In this document: one piece after another, positions 1 to 9,380 of the stretch
How positions within the stretch are numbered: position 1 is the stretch's first letter
How the letters are laid out: every line of letters starts with the position of its first letter
Origin: Zymomonas sp.
GTDB taxonomy: Bacteria; Pseudomonadota; Alphaproteobacteria; Sphingomonadales; Sphingomonadaceae
Reading direction: 5' to 3'
NCBI GenBank assembly: GCA_027489105.1
Contig: JAIYAJ010000573.1
Location: 1 to 32,143 of the forward strand
Length of the DNA: 32,143 bases
Notes under the pieces: model-generated
The model's input: only the letters and a program-made list of their open reading frames with translations
Told to the model about the DNA's origin: nothing
Databases searched by the model: none
Made by a program: the position numbers and the translations under genes

Positions 1-783
<783 letters not shown>

Positions 784-979
784 AACGACCCTCCCACTAC
801 GTATATGGCGGGTGTCAACCCGCTCCTTCTACCATATGCGTAACACGTGATTGCATGCTTTGCTAGATCGGCAATCGCAGAACTTGGCTCCGATAGTTGA
901 CGCTTTGCGTAGAAATCGATAGCTAGGATTACGAATCTGATGAAGGATCGGATGCGGAGAGGCTGGTCAGGAAACGAAC
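784..979. promoter_or_regulatory. Divergent intergenic region between the TonB receptor and the monooxygenase operon
   Basis: This 196-base gap must hold promoters for both directions. On the plus strand TTGACG at 897-902 resembles a -35 element, but no convincing -10 follows at 16-18 bases. It overlaps a small inverted repeat ACGC-TTT-GCGT (900-910) that is flanked by two direct copies of CGATAG (891-896 and 918-923). On the minus strand a perfect TTGACA lies at 813-818 inside an inverted repeat GCGGGT-GTCA-ACCCGC (808-823), again without a good -10. The repeats are visible; their role as operators is inferred. Confidence 0.35.
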
Positions 980-2185
980 ATGGCGACGATGCTTAAGAGT
1001 GAGGAAGTCGCGATCCCGAGCGCGGAAGATCTGGTCGAGCGGGCGCGTGCAATGATTCCCGTGCTACGCTCGCGCGCGAAGCAGGCGACAGCCGCCCACA
1101 GGATCCCCGACGAAACCATCGCCGAGATGAAGGAGGCCGGCTTCTTCCGCATCCTCCAGCCCAAGCGCTGGGGCGGCTATGAAATGCATCCCAACGTCTT
1201 CTTCTCGGTGCTGAAGGAGATTGCGCAGGGCTGCATGTCGACCGGCTGGGTCTATGGCGTGGTCGGCTGTCATCCCTATGAGCTGGCGCTCTTTTCGGAC
1301 AAGGCGCAGGCCGAAGTCTGGGGCGAGGACACCAGCGTGCTGGTTTCCTCCTCCTATCAGCCGGTCGGCAAGGTCGAGCACGCCGAGGGCGGCTTCTATC
1401 TGTCGGGCCGCTGGGGTTTCTCTTCGGGATCGCAGCATTGCGACTGGGTGCTGCTCGGCTCGCTGGTGCCGCCGAAGAACGAGGGCGATGCGCCCGACAT
1501 GCGCACCTTCCTGGTCCCCCGCAAGGATTACCGGATCGAGGAAACATGGGACACCTTCGGCCTCCAGGGCACCGGTAGCCACGATGTCGTGATCGAGCGG
1601 GCCTTCATTCCCGACTATCGCACCCACCGCGCGGCGGACGGTTTCCTCTGCACCAATCCCGGCCAGAAGGAGAATGGCGCGCCGCTGTTCAGCCTGCCCT
1701 GGGCGCAGATCTTCGTGCGTTCGGTCTCCTCGGCTGCACTCGGCGGTACACGCGCCGCGATCGACGCGGCGATCAAGATCGCCAATGATCGCGTATCGAC
1801 CAACACCGGCAAGGCGTCGAAGACCGACCCCATCCTGATGGCCGCAATCGCCAAGGCGCATGCGCAGCTGCTCGAGATGGAGGCCACGCTGGAGGCCAGC
1901 TTCGACAAGATGATGGCGAAGGCCGATCGCGGCGAGCCGCTCGAAATGTCCGAGCGTGCTCTTTATCGCTACCAGTCTTCGACCGTCGTCCGGCGCTGCG
2001 CCGATCTGGTGGACGAGCTCATGCCGCTGCTGGGTGGCCGGGCGATCTATATGTCCAGCCCGATCATTCAGCCCTGGCTCGACATCAATGCGGCGCGCGC
2101 GCACGTGGCGAACGACCCCAATAATATGGCGGCGGACCTCGTGGGCACGTTGAACGGGCAGGCACCGTCCTTCCTGTTCCTCTGA
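980..2185 (+). CDS. HsaA-like flavin-dependent monooxygenase (acyl-CoA dehydrogenase fold)
   Basis: This 401-residue protein resembles the oxygenase component of two-component flavin monooxygenases such as HsaA, which hydroxylates a phenolic steroid intermediate with reduced flavin from a separate reductase. Supporting segments are GFFRILQPKRWGG (residues 54-66), STGW (87-90), WGFSSGSQHCDWVLLG (145-160) and GLQGTGSHDV (194-203), followed by a helical C-terminal domain ending near HVANDPNNMA, which parallels the HsaA C-terminus. The ATG is preceded by AGGAAA five bases upstream. It is the first gene of an operon encoding the lower meta-cleavage pathway, so its likely role is ortho-hydroxylation of a phenol to a catechol before ring cleavage. 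No reductase partner gene lies in the window. The exact substrate cannot be read from the sequence. Confidence 0.85.
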   Translation: MATMLKSEEVAIPSAEDLVERARAMIPVLRSRAKQATAAHRIPDETIAEMKEAGFFRILQPKRWGGYEMHPNVFFSVLKEIAQGCMSTGWVYGVVGCHPYELALFSDKAQAEVWGEDTSVLVSSSYQPVGKVEHAEGGFYLSGRWGFSSGSQHCDWVLLGSLVPPKNEGDAPDMRTFLVPRKDYRIEETWDTFGLQGTGSHDVVIERAFIPDYRTHRAADGFLCTNPGQKENGAPLFSLPWAQIFVRSVSSAALGGTRAAIDAAIKIANDRVSTNTGKASKTDPILMAAIAKAHAQLLEMEATLEASFDKMMAKADRGEPLEMSERALYRYQSSTVVRRCADLVDELMPLLGGRAIYMSSPIIQPWLDINAARAHVANDPNNMAADLVGTLNGQAPSFLFL

Positions 2186-2215
2186 GTTTTTTCCCAATCG
2201 ACTGGAGGGGTTTCA

Positions 2216-3031
2216 ATGACAGTCGAGTTCGTCCGTACGGCCTATAAGGTCGGCGGAGACTATGAGATCAGCATGGCGGAGGCCGGCTCCGGCCCCGCTG
2301 TCGTGTTCCTGCACGGCAGCGGGCCGGGGGCCTCCGGTGCTTCCAACTTTCGCCTGAATGCGTCGGAGTTCGTGGCTGCAGGCTATCGCGTGCTGCTGCC
2401 CGACCTGATCGGCTATGGTGCGTCGTCGAAGCCCGAAGGAATCGACTATACGCTGCAGCTGTTCACCGACACCGTCCATGACGCGCTGACCCAGGCCGGG
2501 GTGACCTCGGCGGTGTGCGTCGGCAATTCGCTGGGCGGCGGCATCGCGATGCAGCTGGCGTTCGATCATCCGGGCTTCGTCGAGAAGCTGGTGATGATGG
2601 CGCCGGGCTGTATCGAGGAACTGCCCGTCTATTTCGCCATGCCCGGCATTGCGAAGATGAAGTCGAGCTTCGGCAGTCCCGAATTCTCGCTCGATGATCA
2701 GCGGGCGCTTATCACCAACCTCGTCTATGACGCGTCGGTCGTCAGCGACCAGCTCGTCGCCGAGCGCTATGAGGTTGCCCGCACGCAGTCGAAGGACGTG
2801 CTGGCCCGCATGCGGACGCCCAATCTGGCCCCGCGCCTGGGCGAACTGACGATGCCGATCCTCGGCTTCTGGGGTCTGCAGGACGATTTCTGCCCGGTCT
2901 CGGGGGCGCAGCGCTTTCTCGATGCCTGCCCCGATGCGCGCTTCATGACCTTCAACGGCGTGGGCCATTGGGTCCAGGTTGAGCGGGCTGCGGAGTTCAA
3001 TCGCTACACGCTGGCCTTCCTCCATGGCTGA
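2216..3031 (+). CDS. Alpha/beta hydrolase of the meta-cleavage product hydrolase type
   Basis: This 271-residue protein resembles BphD/MhpC/HsaD, which split the carbon-carbon bond of the ring-cleavage product to give an acid and 2-hydroxy-penta-2,4-dienoate. Visible features are the oxyanion-region motif HGSGPGASG (33-41), the nucleophile elbow GNSLGGG with Ser105, a catalytic Asp in WGLQDDF (Asp223 or Asp224) and the catalytic His251 in GVGHWVQVE. GGAGGGG lies five bases before the ATG. The next gene starts inside its last codons, giving an 8-base overlap, so the two are translationally coupled. Context and motif agree on a carbon-carbon hydrolase; the length and nature of the substrate side chain are unknown. 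Confidence 0.88.
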   Translation: MTVEFVRTAYKVGGDYEISMAEAGSGPAVVFLHGSGPGASGASNFRLNASEFVAAGYRVLLPDLIGYGASSKPEGIDYTLQLFTDTVHDALTQAGVTSAVCVGNSLGGGIAMQLAFDHPGFVEKLVMMAPGCIEELPVYFAMPGIAKMKSSFGSPEFSLDDQRALITNLVYDASVVSDQLVAERYEVARTQSKDVLARMRTPNLAPRLGELTMPILGFWGLQDDFCPVSGAQRFLDACPDARFMTFNGVGHWVQVERAAEFNRYTLAFLHG

Positions 3032-3803
3032 CACGACAGTCTGGGCCGAGAGGCTCTATCGCGCACTGCGGGACGGCACCACGCTCGCGCCGATCAGCGG
3101 TCAGGACCCGAGCCTGACGATCGACGATGCCTATGCGATCTCGCTCGGCATCCTCGAACGGCGCCAGGCCGATGGCGAGCGGGTGGTCGGCAAGAAGATC
3201 GGCGTCACCTCCAAGCCCGTGCAGGACATGCTGGGCGTCCACCAGCCCGATTTCGGTTTCCTCACCGATCGGATGTGGATCGACGGTGAGACGATCGACA
3301 TCGCCGCGACGGGGCTCATCCAGCCCCGCGCCGAAGCCGAGATCGCCTTCATCCTGCGCGAACCGCTGAAAGGGCCGGGCGTGACCGCCGAACAGGTGAT
3401 CGCCGCGACCGAGAGCATCGCGCCCTGTTTCGAGATCGTCGACAGCCGTATCGCCGAGTGGAAGATCGGCATCGTCGACACCGTCGCCGACAATGCGTCC
3501 TGCGGCGTGTTCGTGCTGGGCGAGGCCCGCGCCGATCCCCGCGCGCACGACCTGCCTGCGCTGCACGTCACCGTGACCAAGAATGGCGAACCGCTGTCCG
3601 AGGGCTATGGTTCGGCGGTGCAGGGATCGCCGGCGGAAGCGGTGGCATGGCTCGCCAACACGCTCGGCGCTCACGGCGTCACCCTCGAGGCGGGAGACGT
3701 CATCCTGTCGGGATCGCTCGTCCCGCTCGCGCCCGCCAAGGCCGGCGACGTCTTCGAGATGGAATTGCACGGCATCGGGCGCTGCGCCGCCCGCTTCGTC
3801 TAA
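3024..3803 (+). CDS. mhpD: 2-keto-4-pentenoate (2-hydroxypenta-2,4-dienoate) hydratase
   Basis: This 259-residue member of the fumarylacetoacetate-hydrolase-fold hydratases (MhpD/BphH/HsaE type) adds water to 2-hydroxypenta-2,4-dienoate, forming 4-hydroxy-2-oxovalerate. GKKIGVTS lies at 57-64. Acidic residues Glu104 and Glu106 (in PRAEAEIAF) and Glu137 (in CFEIVDSR) fit the metal ligands of MhpD. The frame is open further upstream to 2979, but the ATG at 3024 gives the usual N-terminus and overlaps the hydrolase stop by 8 bases. No separate ribosome binding site is obvious, which suits coupling to the hydrolase. Confidence 0.9.
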   Translation: MADTTVWAERLYRALRDGTTLAPISGQDPSLTIDDAYAISLGILERRQADGERVVGKKIGVTSKPVQDMLGVHQPDFGFLTDRMWIDGETIDIAATGLIQPRAEAEIAFILREPLKGPGVTAEQVIAATESIAPCFEIVDSRIAEWKIGIVDTVADNASCGVFVLGEARADPRAHDLPALHVTVTKNGEPLSEGYGSAVQGSPAEAVAWLANTLGAHGVTLEAGDVILSGSLVPLAPAKAGDVFEMELHGIGRCAARFV

Positions 3804-3813
3804 GGAACAAACT

Positions 3814-4752
3814 ATGGCACGTCTCAAGGCGGCGATCATCGGGTCGGGCAATATCGGCACCGACCTGATGATGAAGATGATCAAATATCCGCAGAATATG
3901 GAGCTGGCGGCGGTGGTCGGCATCGACGCCGCGTCCGAGGGGCTGGCGATGGCGCGCGAGCATGGCATCGCGACTACCCATGAAGGGCTGGAGGGGCTGC
4001 GCAAGCTGCCCTGCTATCCGGAGATCGGCATCGTTTTCGACGCGACCTCGGCCTATGCCCACAAGGTGCATGACGAGGCGCTGCGCGCCGACGGCAAGCA
4101 GATCGTCGACCTGACCCCGGCGGCGATCGGCCCGTTCACCGTGCCGCCGGTCAACATGGAAGCGCATCTCGACCAGCCCAACGTCAACATGGTCACCTGC
4201 GGCGGCCAGGCGACGATCCCGATGGTCGCGGCGGTCAGCCAGGTGGCGAAGGTCCATTATGCCGAGATCGTCGCGTCGGTCTCGTCGCGTTCGGCCGGCC
4301 CCGGCACGCGGGCCAATATCGACGAGTTCACCCGCACCACCGCGCGCGCGATCGAAGCGGTCGGCGGTGCCACGCAGGGCAAGGCGATCATCATCCTCAA
4401 CCCGGCCGAACCGCCGATGATCATGCGCGACACGGTGTTTACTCTGTCGGAAGGCGCGGACGAAGAGACGATCCGCGCCTCGGTCGAGAAGATGGTGGCC
4501 GAGGTGCAGAAATATGTGCCCGGCTATCGCCTGAAGCAGCAGGTGCAGTTCGAGCGCTTCGGCGACAACAACAAGCTCCGCATCCCCGGACGCGGCGAGT
4601 TCACCGGCATCAAGACCTCGATCTTCCTCGAGGTCGAGGGCGCCGGCGACTATCTGCCCAGCTATTCGGGCAATCTGGACATCATGACCGCTGCCGCGAA
4701 GGCGACGGGCGAGCTGCTTGCGAAGCGCCGCCTGGCCGCGATGGCCGCCTGA
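3814..4752 (+). CDS. mhpF: Acetaldehyde dehydrogenase (acylating)
   Basis: This 312-residue protein is the CoA-dependent aldehyde dehydrogenase of meta-cleavage pathways (MhpF/DmpF/BphJ/HsaG). It converts aldehyde, NAD and CoA to acyl-CoA and works in a channelling complex with the aldolase encoded next. It has an N-terminal nucleotide-binding motif GSGNIGTD (10-17) and the catalytic Cys129 in MVTCGGQAT, and matches the family along its whole length. The start at 3814 is preceded by AAGGAACA, which overlaps the hydratase stop. A longer open frame to 3583 overlaps the hydratase and is not credible. Confidence 0.95.
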   Translation: MARLKAAIIGSGNIGTDLMMKMIKYPQNMELAAVVGIDAASEGLAMAREHGIATTHEGLEGLRKLPCYPEIGIVFDATSAYAHKVHDEALRADGKQIVDLTPAAIGPFTVPPVNMEAHLDQPNVNMVTCGGQATIPMVAAVSQVAKVHYAEIVASVSSRSAGPGTRANIDEFTRTTARAIEAVGGATQGKAIIILNPAEPPMIMRDTVFTLSEGADEETIRASVEKMVAEVQKYVPGYRLKQQVQFERFGDNNKLRIPGRGEFTGIKTSIFLEVEGAGDYLPSYSGNLDIMTAAAKATGELLAKRRLAAMAA

Positions 4753-4765
4753 GGGGAGACGCGAT

Positions 4766-5809
4766 ATGGCGGGTTTCGACGTAGAGGCGGGCAACAAGCT
4801 CTATATCCAGGACGTGACGCTGCGCGACGGCATGCACGCGATCCGGCACATGTACGGGATCGACCATGTCCGCGCGATCGCAAAGGCGCTCGATGCGGCC
4901 GGTGTCGACGCGATCGAGGTCGCCCATGGCGACGGGCTGTCGGGCGCCAGCTTCAATTATGGCTTCGGCGCACACACCGACTGGGAATGGCTCGAGGCTG
5001 TCGCCGACGTGCTGGAAAAGTCGGTGCTCACCACCCTGATCCTGCCGGGGGTCGGCACGGTCGAGGAACTGAAGCGCGCCTATGATCTGGGCGTGCGATC
5101 GGTCCGCGTGGCGACGCACTGCACCGAGGCCGACGTGTCGAAGCAGCATATCGGCATCGCCCGCGATTTGGGCATGGACGTGTCAGGCTTCCTCATGATG
5201 AGCCACATGATCGAGCCCGAGGCGCTGGCGCAGCAGGCGCTGCTGATGGAGAGCTATGGCGCTCAGTGCGTCTATGTCACCGACAGCGGCGGGGCGCTCG
5301 ACATGGACGGCATCCGCGCGCGCTTCCAGGCCTATGACCGGGTGCTCAAGCCCGAGACCGAGCGCGGCATGCATGCGCACCACAATCTCTCGCTGGGCGT
5401 CGCCAACTCGATCGTCGCCGCGCAGGAAGGCGCGGTTCGCATCGACGCCAGCCTGGCCGGCATGGGTGCGGGCGCGGGCAATGCGCCGCTCGAAGTCTTC
5501 ATCGCCGCCGTCGACCGCAAGGGCTGGAACCATGGCTGCGACGTCATGGCGCTGATGGACGCGGCGGAGGATCTGGTTCGTCCGTTGCAGGACCGCCCGG
5601 TGCGGGTCGATCGCGAGACGCTCGCGCTCGGCTATGCCGGGGTCTATTCTTCCTTCCTGCGCCATGCGGAGAAAGCGGCGGAAACCTATGGCCTCGACAC
5701 GCGCGCCATCCTCGTCGAACTCGGCCGCCGGCGGATGGTCGGCGGGCAGGAGGACATGATCGTCGACGTTGCGCTCGACATGCTCAAGGAAAGAGAGACC
5801 GCGCAATGA
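4766..5809 (+). CDS. dmpG: 4-hydroxy-2-oxovalerate aldolase
   Basis: This 347-residue DRE-TIM metallolyase (DmpG/BphI/MhpE/HsaF) cleaves 4-hydroxy-2-oxoacids to pyruvate and an aldehyde, which passes to the partner dehydrogenase. VTLRDGMH at residues 17-24 carries the Arg20, Asp21 and His24 active-site group, and GMHAHHN (201-207) carries the two metal-binding histidines at 203 and 205. GGGGAG just upstream supports the ATG at 4766. Its stop overlaps the start of the flavoprotein gene as ATGA (5806-5809), so that gene belongs to the same transcript. Confidence 0.95.
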   Translation: MAGFDVEAGNKLYIQDVTLRDGMHAIRHMYGIDHVRAIAKALDAAGVDAIEVAHGDGLSGASFNYGFGAHTDWEWLEAVADVLEKSVLTTLILPGVGTVEELKRAYDLGVRSVRVATHCTEADVSKQHIGIARDLGMDVSGFLMMSHMIEPEALAQQALLMESYGAQCVYVTDSGGALDMDGIRARFQAYDRVLKPETERGMHAHHNLSLGVANSIVAAQEGAVRIDASLAGMGAGAGNAPLEVFIAAVDRKGWNHGCDVMALMDAAEDLVRPLQDRPVRVDRETLALGYAGVYSSFLRHAEKAAETYGLDTRAILVELGRRRMVGGQEDMIVDVALDMLKERETAQ

Positions 5810-7290
5810 CCAGCCCCTCGCTCCATCGGCCGCTTGGCGTGGGCGAGGTCGCCCGGTGGGACATCGAGACCGACGTCGCGGTAATCGGCTTCGGCGCGTC
5901 GGGCGCCTGCGCGGCGCTCGAAGCTGCGCGCGGCGGTGCGTCGGTCACGCTGTTCGAGATGGGATCGGGCAGCGGCGGCGCCTCGGCGCTGTCGGGCGGG
6001 GAAATCTATATCGGCGGCGGCTCCGACGTGCAGAAGGCAGCCGGCTTCGAGGACAGCCCGGAGGCGCTGGCCGCCTATCTCAAGATGGCGGGCGGGCCCG
6101 ATGCGGACCATGCGAAATGCGATCTCTACGCGTCCGAGAGCCTGTCGCACTATGACTGGCTGAAGGCGCAGGGCGTGCCGTACAAGGGCACCTTCGTTCC
6201 CGGCAAGATCATCGAGCCGGCGACCGACGACACGCTGATATGGTCGGGCAGCGAGGAAGCCTGGCCCTTCTGCGAGCAGGCCCAGCCGGCGCCGCGCGGC
6301 CATGTAATCCAGTTCGAGGGCTGGGGCGGGGGCCGCAAGCTCGTCGACATATTGGAGCGCAACGTGCGCGAGGCCGGGGTCGACGTGCGCGTCGACGCGC
6401 GGGTCGTGTCGCTGATCGCCGATGGCCCCGCGATCGTCGGGCTGGTCGTGCGGATCGACAACAAGGACCATTATGTCCGCGCGGGCGCCACCGTGATCTG
6501 CACGGGCGGCTTCTGCATGAATCAGGACATGCTCCGCCGCTATGCGCCCGAGGCGATCAAGCTCGCCAACCCGATCGGCGAGAATGACAATGGATCGGGC
6601 ATATTGATGGGCATGGGCGCCGGCGGCGACGCGATCCACATGGACGAGTTCTTCACCACCTGTCCGTGGATCATGCCCGAAAGCCTGGTGAAGGGGATCT
6701 TCGTCAACCGCAACGGACAGCGGTTCATGAACGAGGATTGCTATCATGGCCGCGTCAGCCGCACGATGATCGACCAGCCGGGCGACCGCGTCTGGCTGCT
6801 TGTCGACAATGCGATCTTCGCGCGGCCGATCGAACTGGCCCGGATCGACATCGCGGCGGTCGGCGAGACCTGGGAAGAGGTCGAGGCCGAACTGGGCCTG
6901 CCGGCGGACACGCTGAGCGCCACGGTGCGGACCTTCAACCGCTATGCGGCCGAAGGGCAGGACCCCGTCTGGCACAAGTCGGCCAAATGGCTGAAGGTGC
7001 TCGACGAGCCGCCCTTCGCGGCGCTCGAACTGAACTTCGCGACCAGCTATTTCTCCTTCTTCACGCTGGGCGGGCTCTCGACGCTGCCGACGGGCGAAGT
7101 GCTCGATCGCGGTGGCGAGCCGGTACCGGGCTTGTTTGCGGCGGGACGCGCGACCTCCGGGCTGCCGCGCTGGGGTCATGGCTATAGCTCGGGCATGAGC
7201 CTGGCCGACTGCACCTTCTTCGGGCGCAAGGCGGGTACGTCGGCAGCGGCTTCGGCCAAGGCGTCGCAGCGGGTCGCCGAGCCGGCCTGA
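5806..7290 (+). CDS. FAD-dependent oxidoreductase, ketosteroid dehydrogenase/fumarate reductase flavoprotein family
   Basis: This 494-residue flavoprotein has an N-terminal FAD-binding motif VIGFGASG (26-33) with acidic Glu51 at the end of the second strand, then [16 protein letters not shown] (57-72). It ends in the family's second FAD contact, [11 protein letters not shown] followed by [19 protein letters not shown]. The superfamily includes ketosteroid delta-1 and delta-4(5-alpha) dehydrogenases, which desaturate cyclic ketones, and fumarate/urocanate reductases. It overlaps the aldolase gene by four bases. An enzyme that dehydrogenates an alicyclic ketone would make sense if the substrate has a saturated ring. 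Which reaction it catalyses is not decided by the sequence. Confidence 0.75.
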   Translation: MTSPSLHRPLGVGEVARWDIETDVAVIGFGASGACAALEAARGGASVTLFEMGSGSGGASALSGGEIYIGGGSDVQKAAGFEDSPEALAAYLKMAGGPDADHAKCDLYASESLSHYDWLKAQGVPYKGTFVPGKIIEPATDDTLIWSGSEEAWPFCEQAQPAPRGHVIQFEGWGGGRKLVDILERNVREAGVDVRVDARVVSLIADGPAIVGLVVRIDNKDHYVRAGATVICTGGFCMNQDMLRRYAPEAIKLANPIGENDNGSGILMGMGAGGDAIHMDEFFTTCPWIMPESLVKGIFVNRNGQRFMNEDCYHGRVSRTMIDQPGDRVWLLVDNAIFARPIELARIDIAAVGETWEEVEAELGLPADTLSATVRTFNRYAAEGQDPVWHKSAKWLKVLDEPPFAALELNFATSYFSFFTLGGLSTLPTGEVLDRGGEPVPGLFAAGRATSGLPRWGHGYSSGMSLADCTFFGRKAGTSAAASAKASQRVAEPA

Positions 7291-7302
7291 GGTCGCTCAG
7301 GC
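7285..7302. terminator. Bidirectional hairpin over two convergent stop codons
   Basis: GCCTGAG (7285-7291), loop GTCG, CTCAGGC (7296-7302) form a perfect 7-base-pair stem. The TGA of the flavoprotein gene (7288-7290) and the TGA of the convergent luxR gene (7297-7299) both lie inside the arms. No long T run follows on either side, so strength is uncertain, but the position fits a shared terminator. Confidence 0.5.
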
Positions 7303-8379
7303 GAGCAGCGCGACGCTCTCGAGCACGAGCCGTACGAGATCGGCCTGACCGGTCGTGGCGGTCTTGGCATAGACTCGTTTGGAGTAGTTGCGCGCGGTCT
7401 CCAGGGTGAGGCCGAGCAGCGACGCGGCATCGGCGATCGACTCGCCGCGCGACAAGGCGATGGCGAGGCGCGCCTCGCTGTCGGTCAGTCCGTGCAGGGC
7501 GGACAACAGCGCGGCGTGGCGGTCGTCGCGTTCACGGGGCAGGCGGACGACCGCGACATAGGCGGGCATGGTCAGCGCCGTCAGCGGGCGATCGGGCATC
7601 GGCAGCGCGACCAGTCCGCGTTCGGCATCGTCCTCCAGCGGCACCACTTGCGGTTCGCCATGCGGTTGTGCGGTGAAGGTTTCGATCAGCCGCGCCAGCT
7701 TGCGTTCCGCCTCCGCCGTCCCCGCGACGATGCGCGCGCCGCCCGGCGACAGGATCGGCCGGGCATCGGGCGAACTGGCGATCACCGAGCCCTCGGTGCC
7801 GAGGACCGCCCAGGCCAGCCCGGCCCGTTTCAGCACATCCTCCCCGACATTGGCGCGCATCCGCTCGCGTTCCAGCGTCGCGAAATTGCGCAGCGCGATG
7901 GCGAGATGCGGCTCCAGCGCGGCGAGCACTGCGGCATCGGCGGCGACGAAATTGTCGCGCTCGCGCAGCAGGACTGCCCAGGCGCTCGCGCCGCCAGGCT
8001 CGGTCACGCGCATGAAACGGCTGTGGTTGACGCCGATCTGCGACAGATATTCGTGCCGGAAGCGGTCATAGCGCGGGTCGGCCGGGTCGAGAAGTTCGTC
8101 GGGCGAATAGACGCGGCCCGGGCGCAGCCGGCCATAGGGAATCGGGTCGAGCCGGGCGAGTTCCTCCAGCTTCTGCGCCTCGGCGCGGATGTTGCGCCCG
8201 GCATGAACCTCGGTCGCCTTGTACATCGGCGCCTGGCCCTGCGCGAAGATCAGCGAGACATAGTCGGCCCGCGTGCGGCGGCGGAGGCGTTCGAGGAAGG
8301 TCTGCCAGCGCGGCGTCTCATGCATCCCCTCGTGCAGGGCGGTCAGCAATTCCGTTTCGTCGGTGCGCGTAAGAGCCAT
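7297..8379 (-). CDS. LuxR-type transcriptional regulator
   Basis: This 360-residue protein ends in a LuxR-type helix-turn-helix (about residues 297-350: LTDSEARLAIALSRGE, then IADAASLLGL and ETARNYSKRVYAK). The preceding 290 residues have no motif I can name; they could be a GAF-like sensory domain. ATG at 8377-8379 is preferred over the TTG one codon upstream because GGGAG lies close upstream. The gene is convergent with the meta-cleavage operon and divergent from cysD, and similar regulators often sit by sphingomonad catabolic clusters, so the operon is its probable target. A 14-base palindrome overlaps its ribosome binding site, which would allow autoregulation. Confidence 0.85.
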   Translation of the reverse strand: MALTRTDETELLTALHEGMHETPRWQTFLERLRRRTRADYVSLIFAQGQAPMYKATEVHAGRNIRAEAQKLEELARLDPIPYGRLRPGRVYSPDELLDPADPRYDRFRHEYLSQIGVNHSRFMRVTEPGGASAWAVLLRERDNFVAADAAVLAALEPHLAIALRNFATLERERMRANVGEDVLKRAGLAWAVLGTEGSVIASSPDARPILSPGGARIVAGTAEAERKLARLIETFTAQPHGEPQVVPLEDDAERGLVALPMPDRPLTALTMPAYVAVVRLPRERDDRHAALLSALHGLTDSEARLAIALSRGESIADAASLLGLTLETARNYSKRVYAKTATTGQADLVRLVLESVALLA

Positions 8380-8383
8380 CAAT

Positions 8384-8397
8384 CTCCCATATGGGAG
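8384..8397. promoter_or_regulatory. 14-base perfect palindrome in the luxR leader
   Basis: CTCCCATATGGGAG is perfectly self-complementary and contains the luxR Shine-Dalgarno sequence on the minus strand. It could be an operator in the luxR-cysD divergent gap, or an RNA hairpin masking the ribosome binding site. The palindrome is seen; the function is inferred. Confidence 0.45.
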
Positions 8398-8413
8398 CTT
8401 CGAGCGCGAGTCA

Positions 8414-8433
8414 TCCCTGTAAGATGGCAGGGA
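8414..8433 (+). promoter_or_regulatory. Inverted repeat and possible -10 element upstream of cysD
   Basis: TCCCTG (8414-8419) and CAGGGA (8428-8433) form a 6-base inverted repeat around TAAGATGG. The loop holds TAAGAT (8420-8425), which could be a -10 box, but no good -35 stands 17 bases before it. It lies just before the cysD ribosome binding site GAGGAGGG (8442-8449), so it could be an operator or a short leader hairpin. Confidence 0.3.
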
Positions 8434-8456
8434 ACCACAAATGAGGAGGGTGCCGC

Positions 8457-9380
8457 ATGGCTTCCAACCCGATAACCCTGACCCATCTCGAACGCCTCGA
8501 GGCCGAATCGATCCACATTATCCGGGAAGTCGTTGCCGAGTGCGAGAAGCCGGTGATGCTCTATTCCGTGGGCAAGGATTCGGCGGTGATGCTGCATCTC
8601 GCCCGCAAGGCCTTCTATCCGTCGCCGCCGCCTTTCCCGCTGCTCCATGTCGACACGACCTGGAAGTTCAAGGCGATGTACGAGCTGCGCAACCGCATGG
8701 CGGAAGAGAGCGGCATGGAACTGCTCGTCTACCAGAATCCGGAAGCGCAGGAGCGCGGGATCAACCCGTTCGATCACGGCCCGCTCCACACCGACATGTG
8801 GAAGACCGAGGGGCTGAAGCAGGCGCTCGATCTCTACGGCTTCGATGCGGCCTTCGGTGGCGCGCGGCGCGACGAGGAGAAGAGCCGCGCCAAGGAGCGC
8901 GTGTTCAGCTTCCGCTCGGCCAACCATCGCTGGGATCCGAAGAACCAGCGACCGGAGCTGTGGAATCTCTACAATGCGCGGAAGAACAAGGGAGAGAGCA
9001 TCCGCGTCTTCCCGATCTCCAACTGGACCGAACTGGACATCTGGCAATATATCCAGCTGAACGACATCCCCATCGTCCCGCTCTATTTCGCCGAGAAGCG
9101 CCCGACCTTCGAATGGGAAGGCCAGCTGTTCATGGCCGACGATATCGAGCGCCTCGAAAAGGTGATGGGCAAACGCCCCGAGATCACCGAACGCTCGATC
9201 CGCTTCCGCACGCTCGGCTGCTTCCCGCTGACGGGCGCGGTGGAGAGCGAGGCGAAGACTCTCTCCGAAGTGATCCAGGAAACGCTGCTGACGACGACGT
9301 CCGAACGCCAGGGACGCGTCATCGACAAGGATGCCGGCGGCGCCGGCATGGAAAAGAAGAAGCAGGAGGGCTATTTCTGA
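8457..9380 (+). CDS. cysD: Sulfate adenylyltransferase subunit 2
   Basis: CysD (307 residues) is the small subunit of ATP sulfurylase. It joins sulfate to AMP from ATP, forming APS, with energy from GTP hydrolysis by the CysN subunit. The PP-loop motif SVGKDS lies at residues 37-42 and the family's conserved [15 protein letters not shown] and GCFPLTGA segments are present. GAGGAGGG lies eight bases before the ATG. The TGA stop shares its A with the cysNC start (TGATG at 9378-9382). A continuous second frame over this gene, running into cysNC, is a composition artefact. Confidence 0.97.
   Translation: MASNPITLTHLERLEAESIHIIREVVAECEKPVMLYSVGKDSAVMLHLARKAFYPSPPPFPLLHVDTTWKFKAMYELRNRMAEESGMELLVYQNPEAQERGINPFDHGPLHTDMWKTEGLKQALDLYGFDAAFGGARRDEEKSRAKERVFSFRSANHRWDPKNQRPELWNLYNARKNKGESIRVFPISNWTELDIWQYIQLNDIPIVPLYFAEKRPTFEWEGQLFMADDIERLEKVMGKRPEITERSIRFRTLGCFPLTGAVESEAKTLSEVIQETLLTTTSERQGRVIDKDAGGAGMEKKKQEGYF

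Noticed and set aside
813..818. Perfect TTGACA on the minus strand as the receptor's -35
   Set aside because: No -10-like hexamer occurs at 16-18 bases, where the ribosome binding site lies instead, so it is more likely part of an inverted repeat.
5686..7179. A 497-codon open frame antisense to the flavoprotein
   Set aside because: No domain or ribosome binding site is visible; the plus-strand flavoprotein explains the region.
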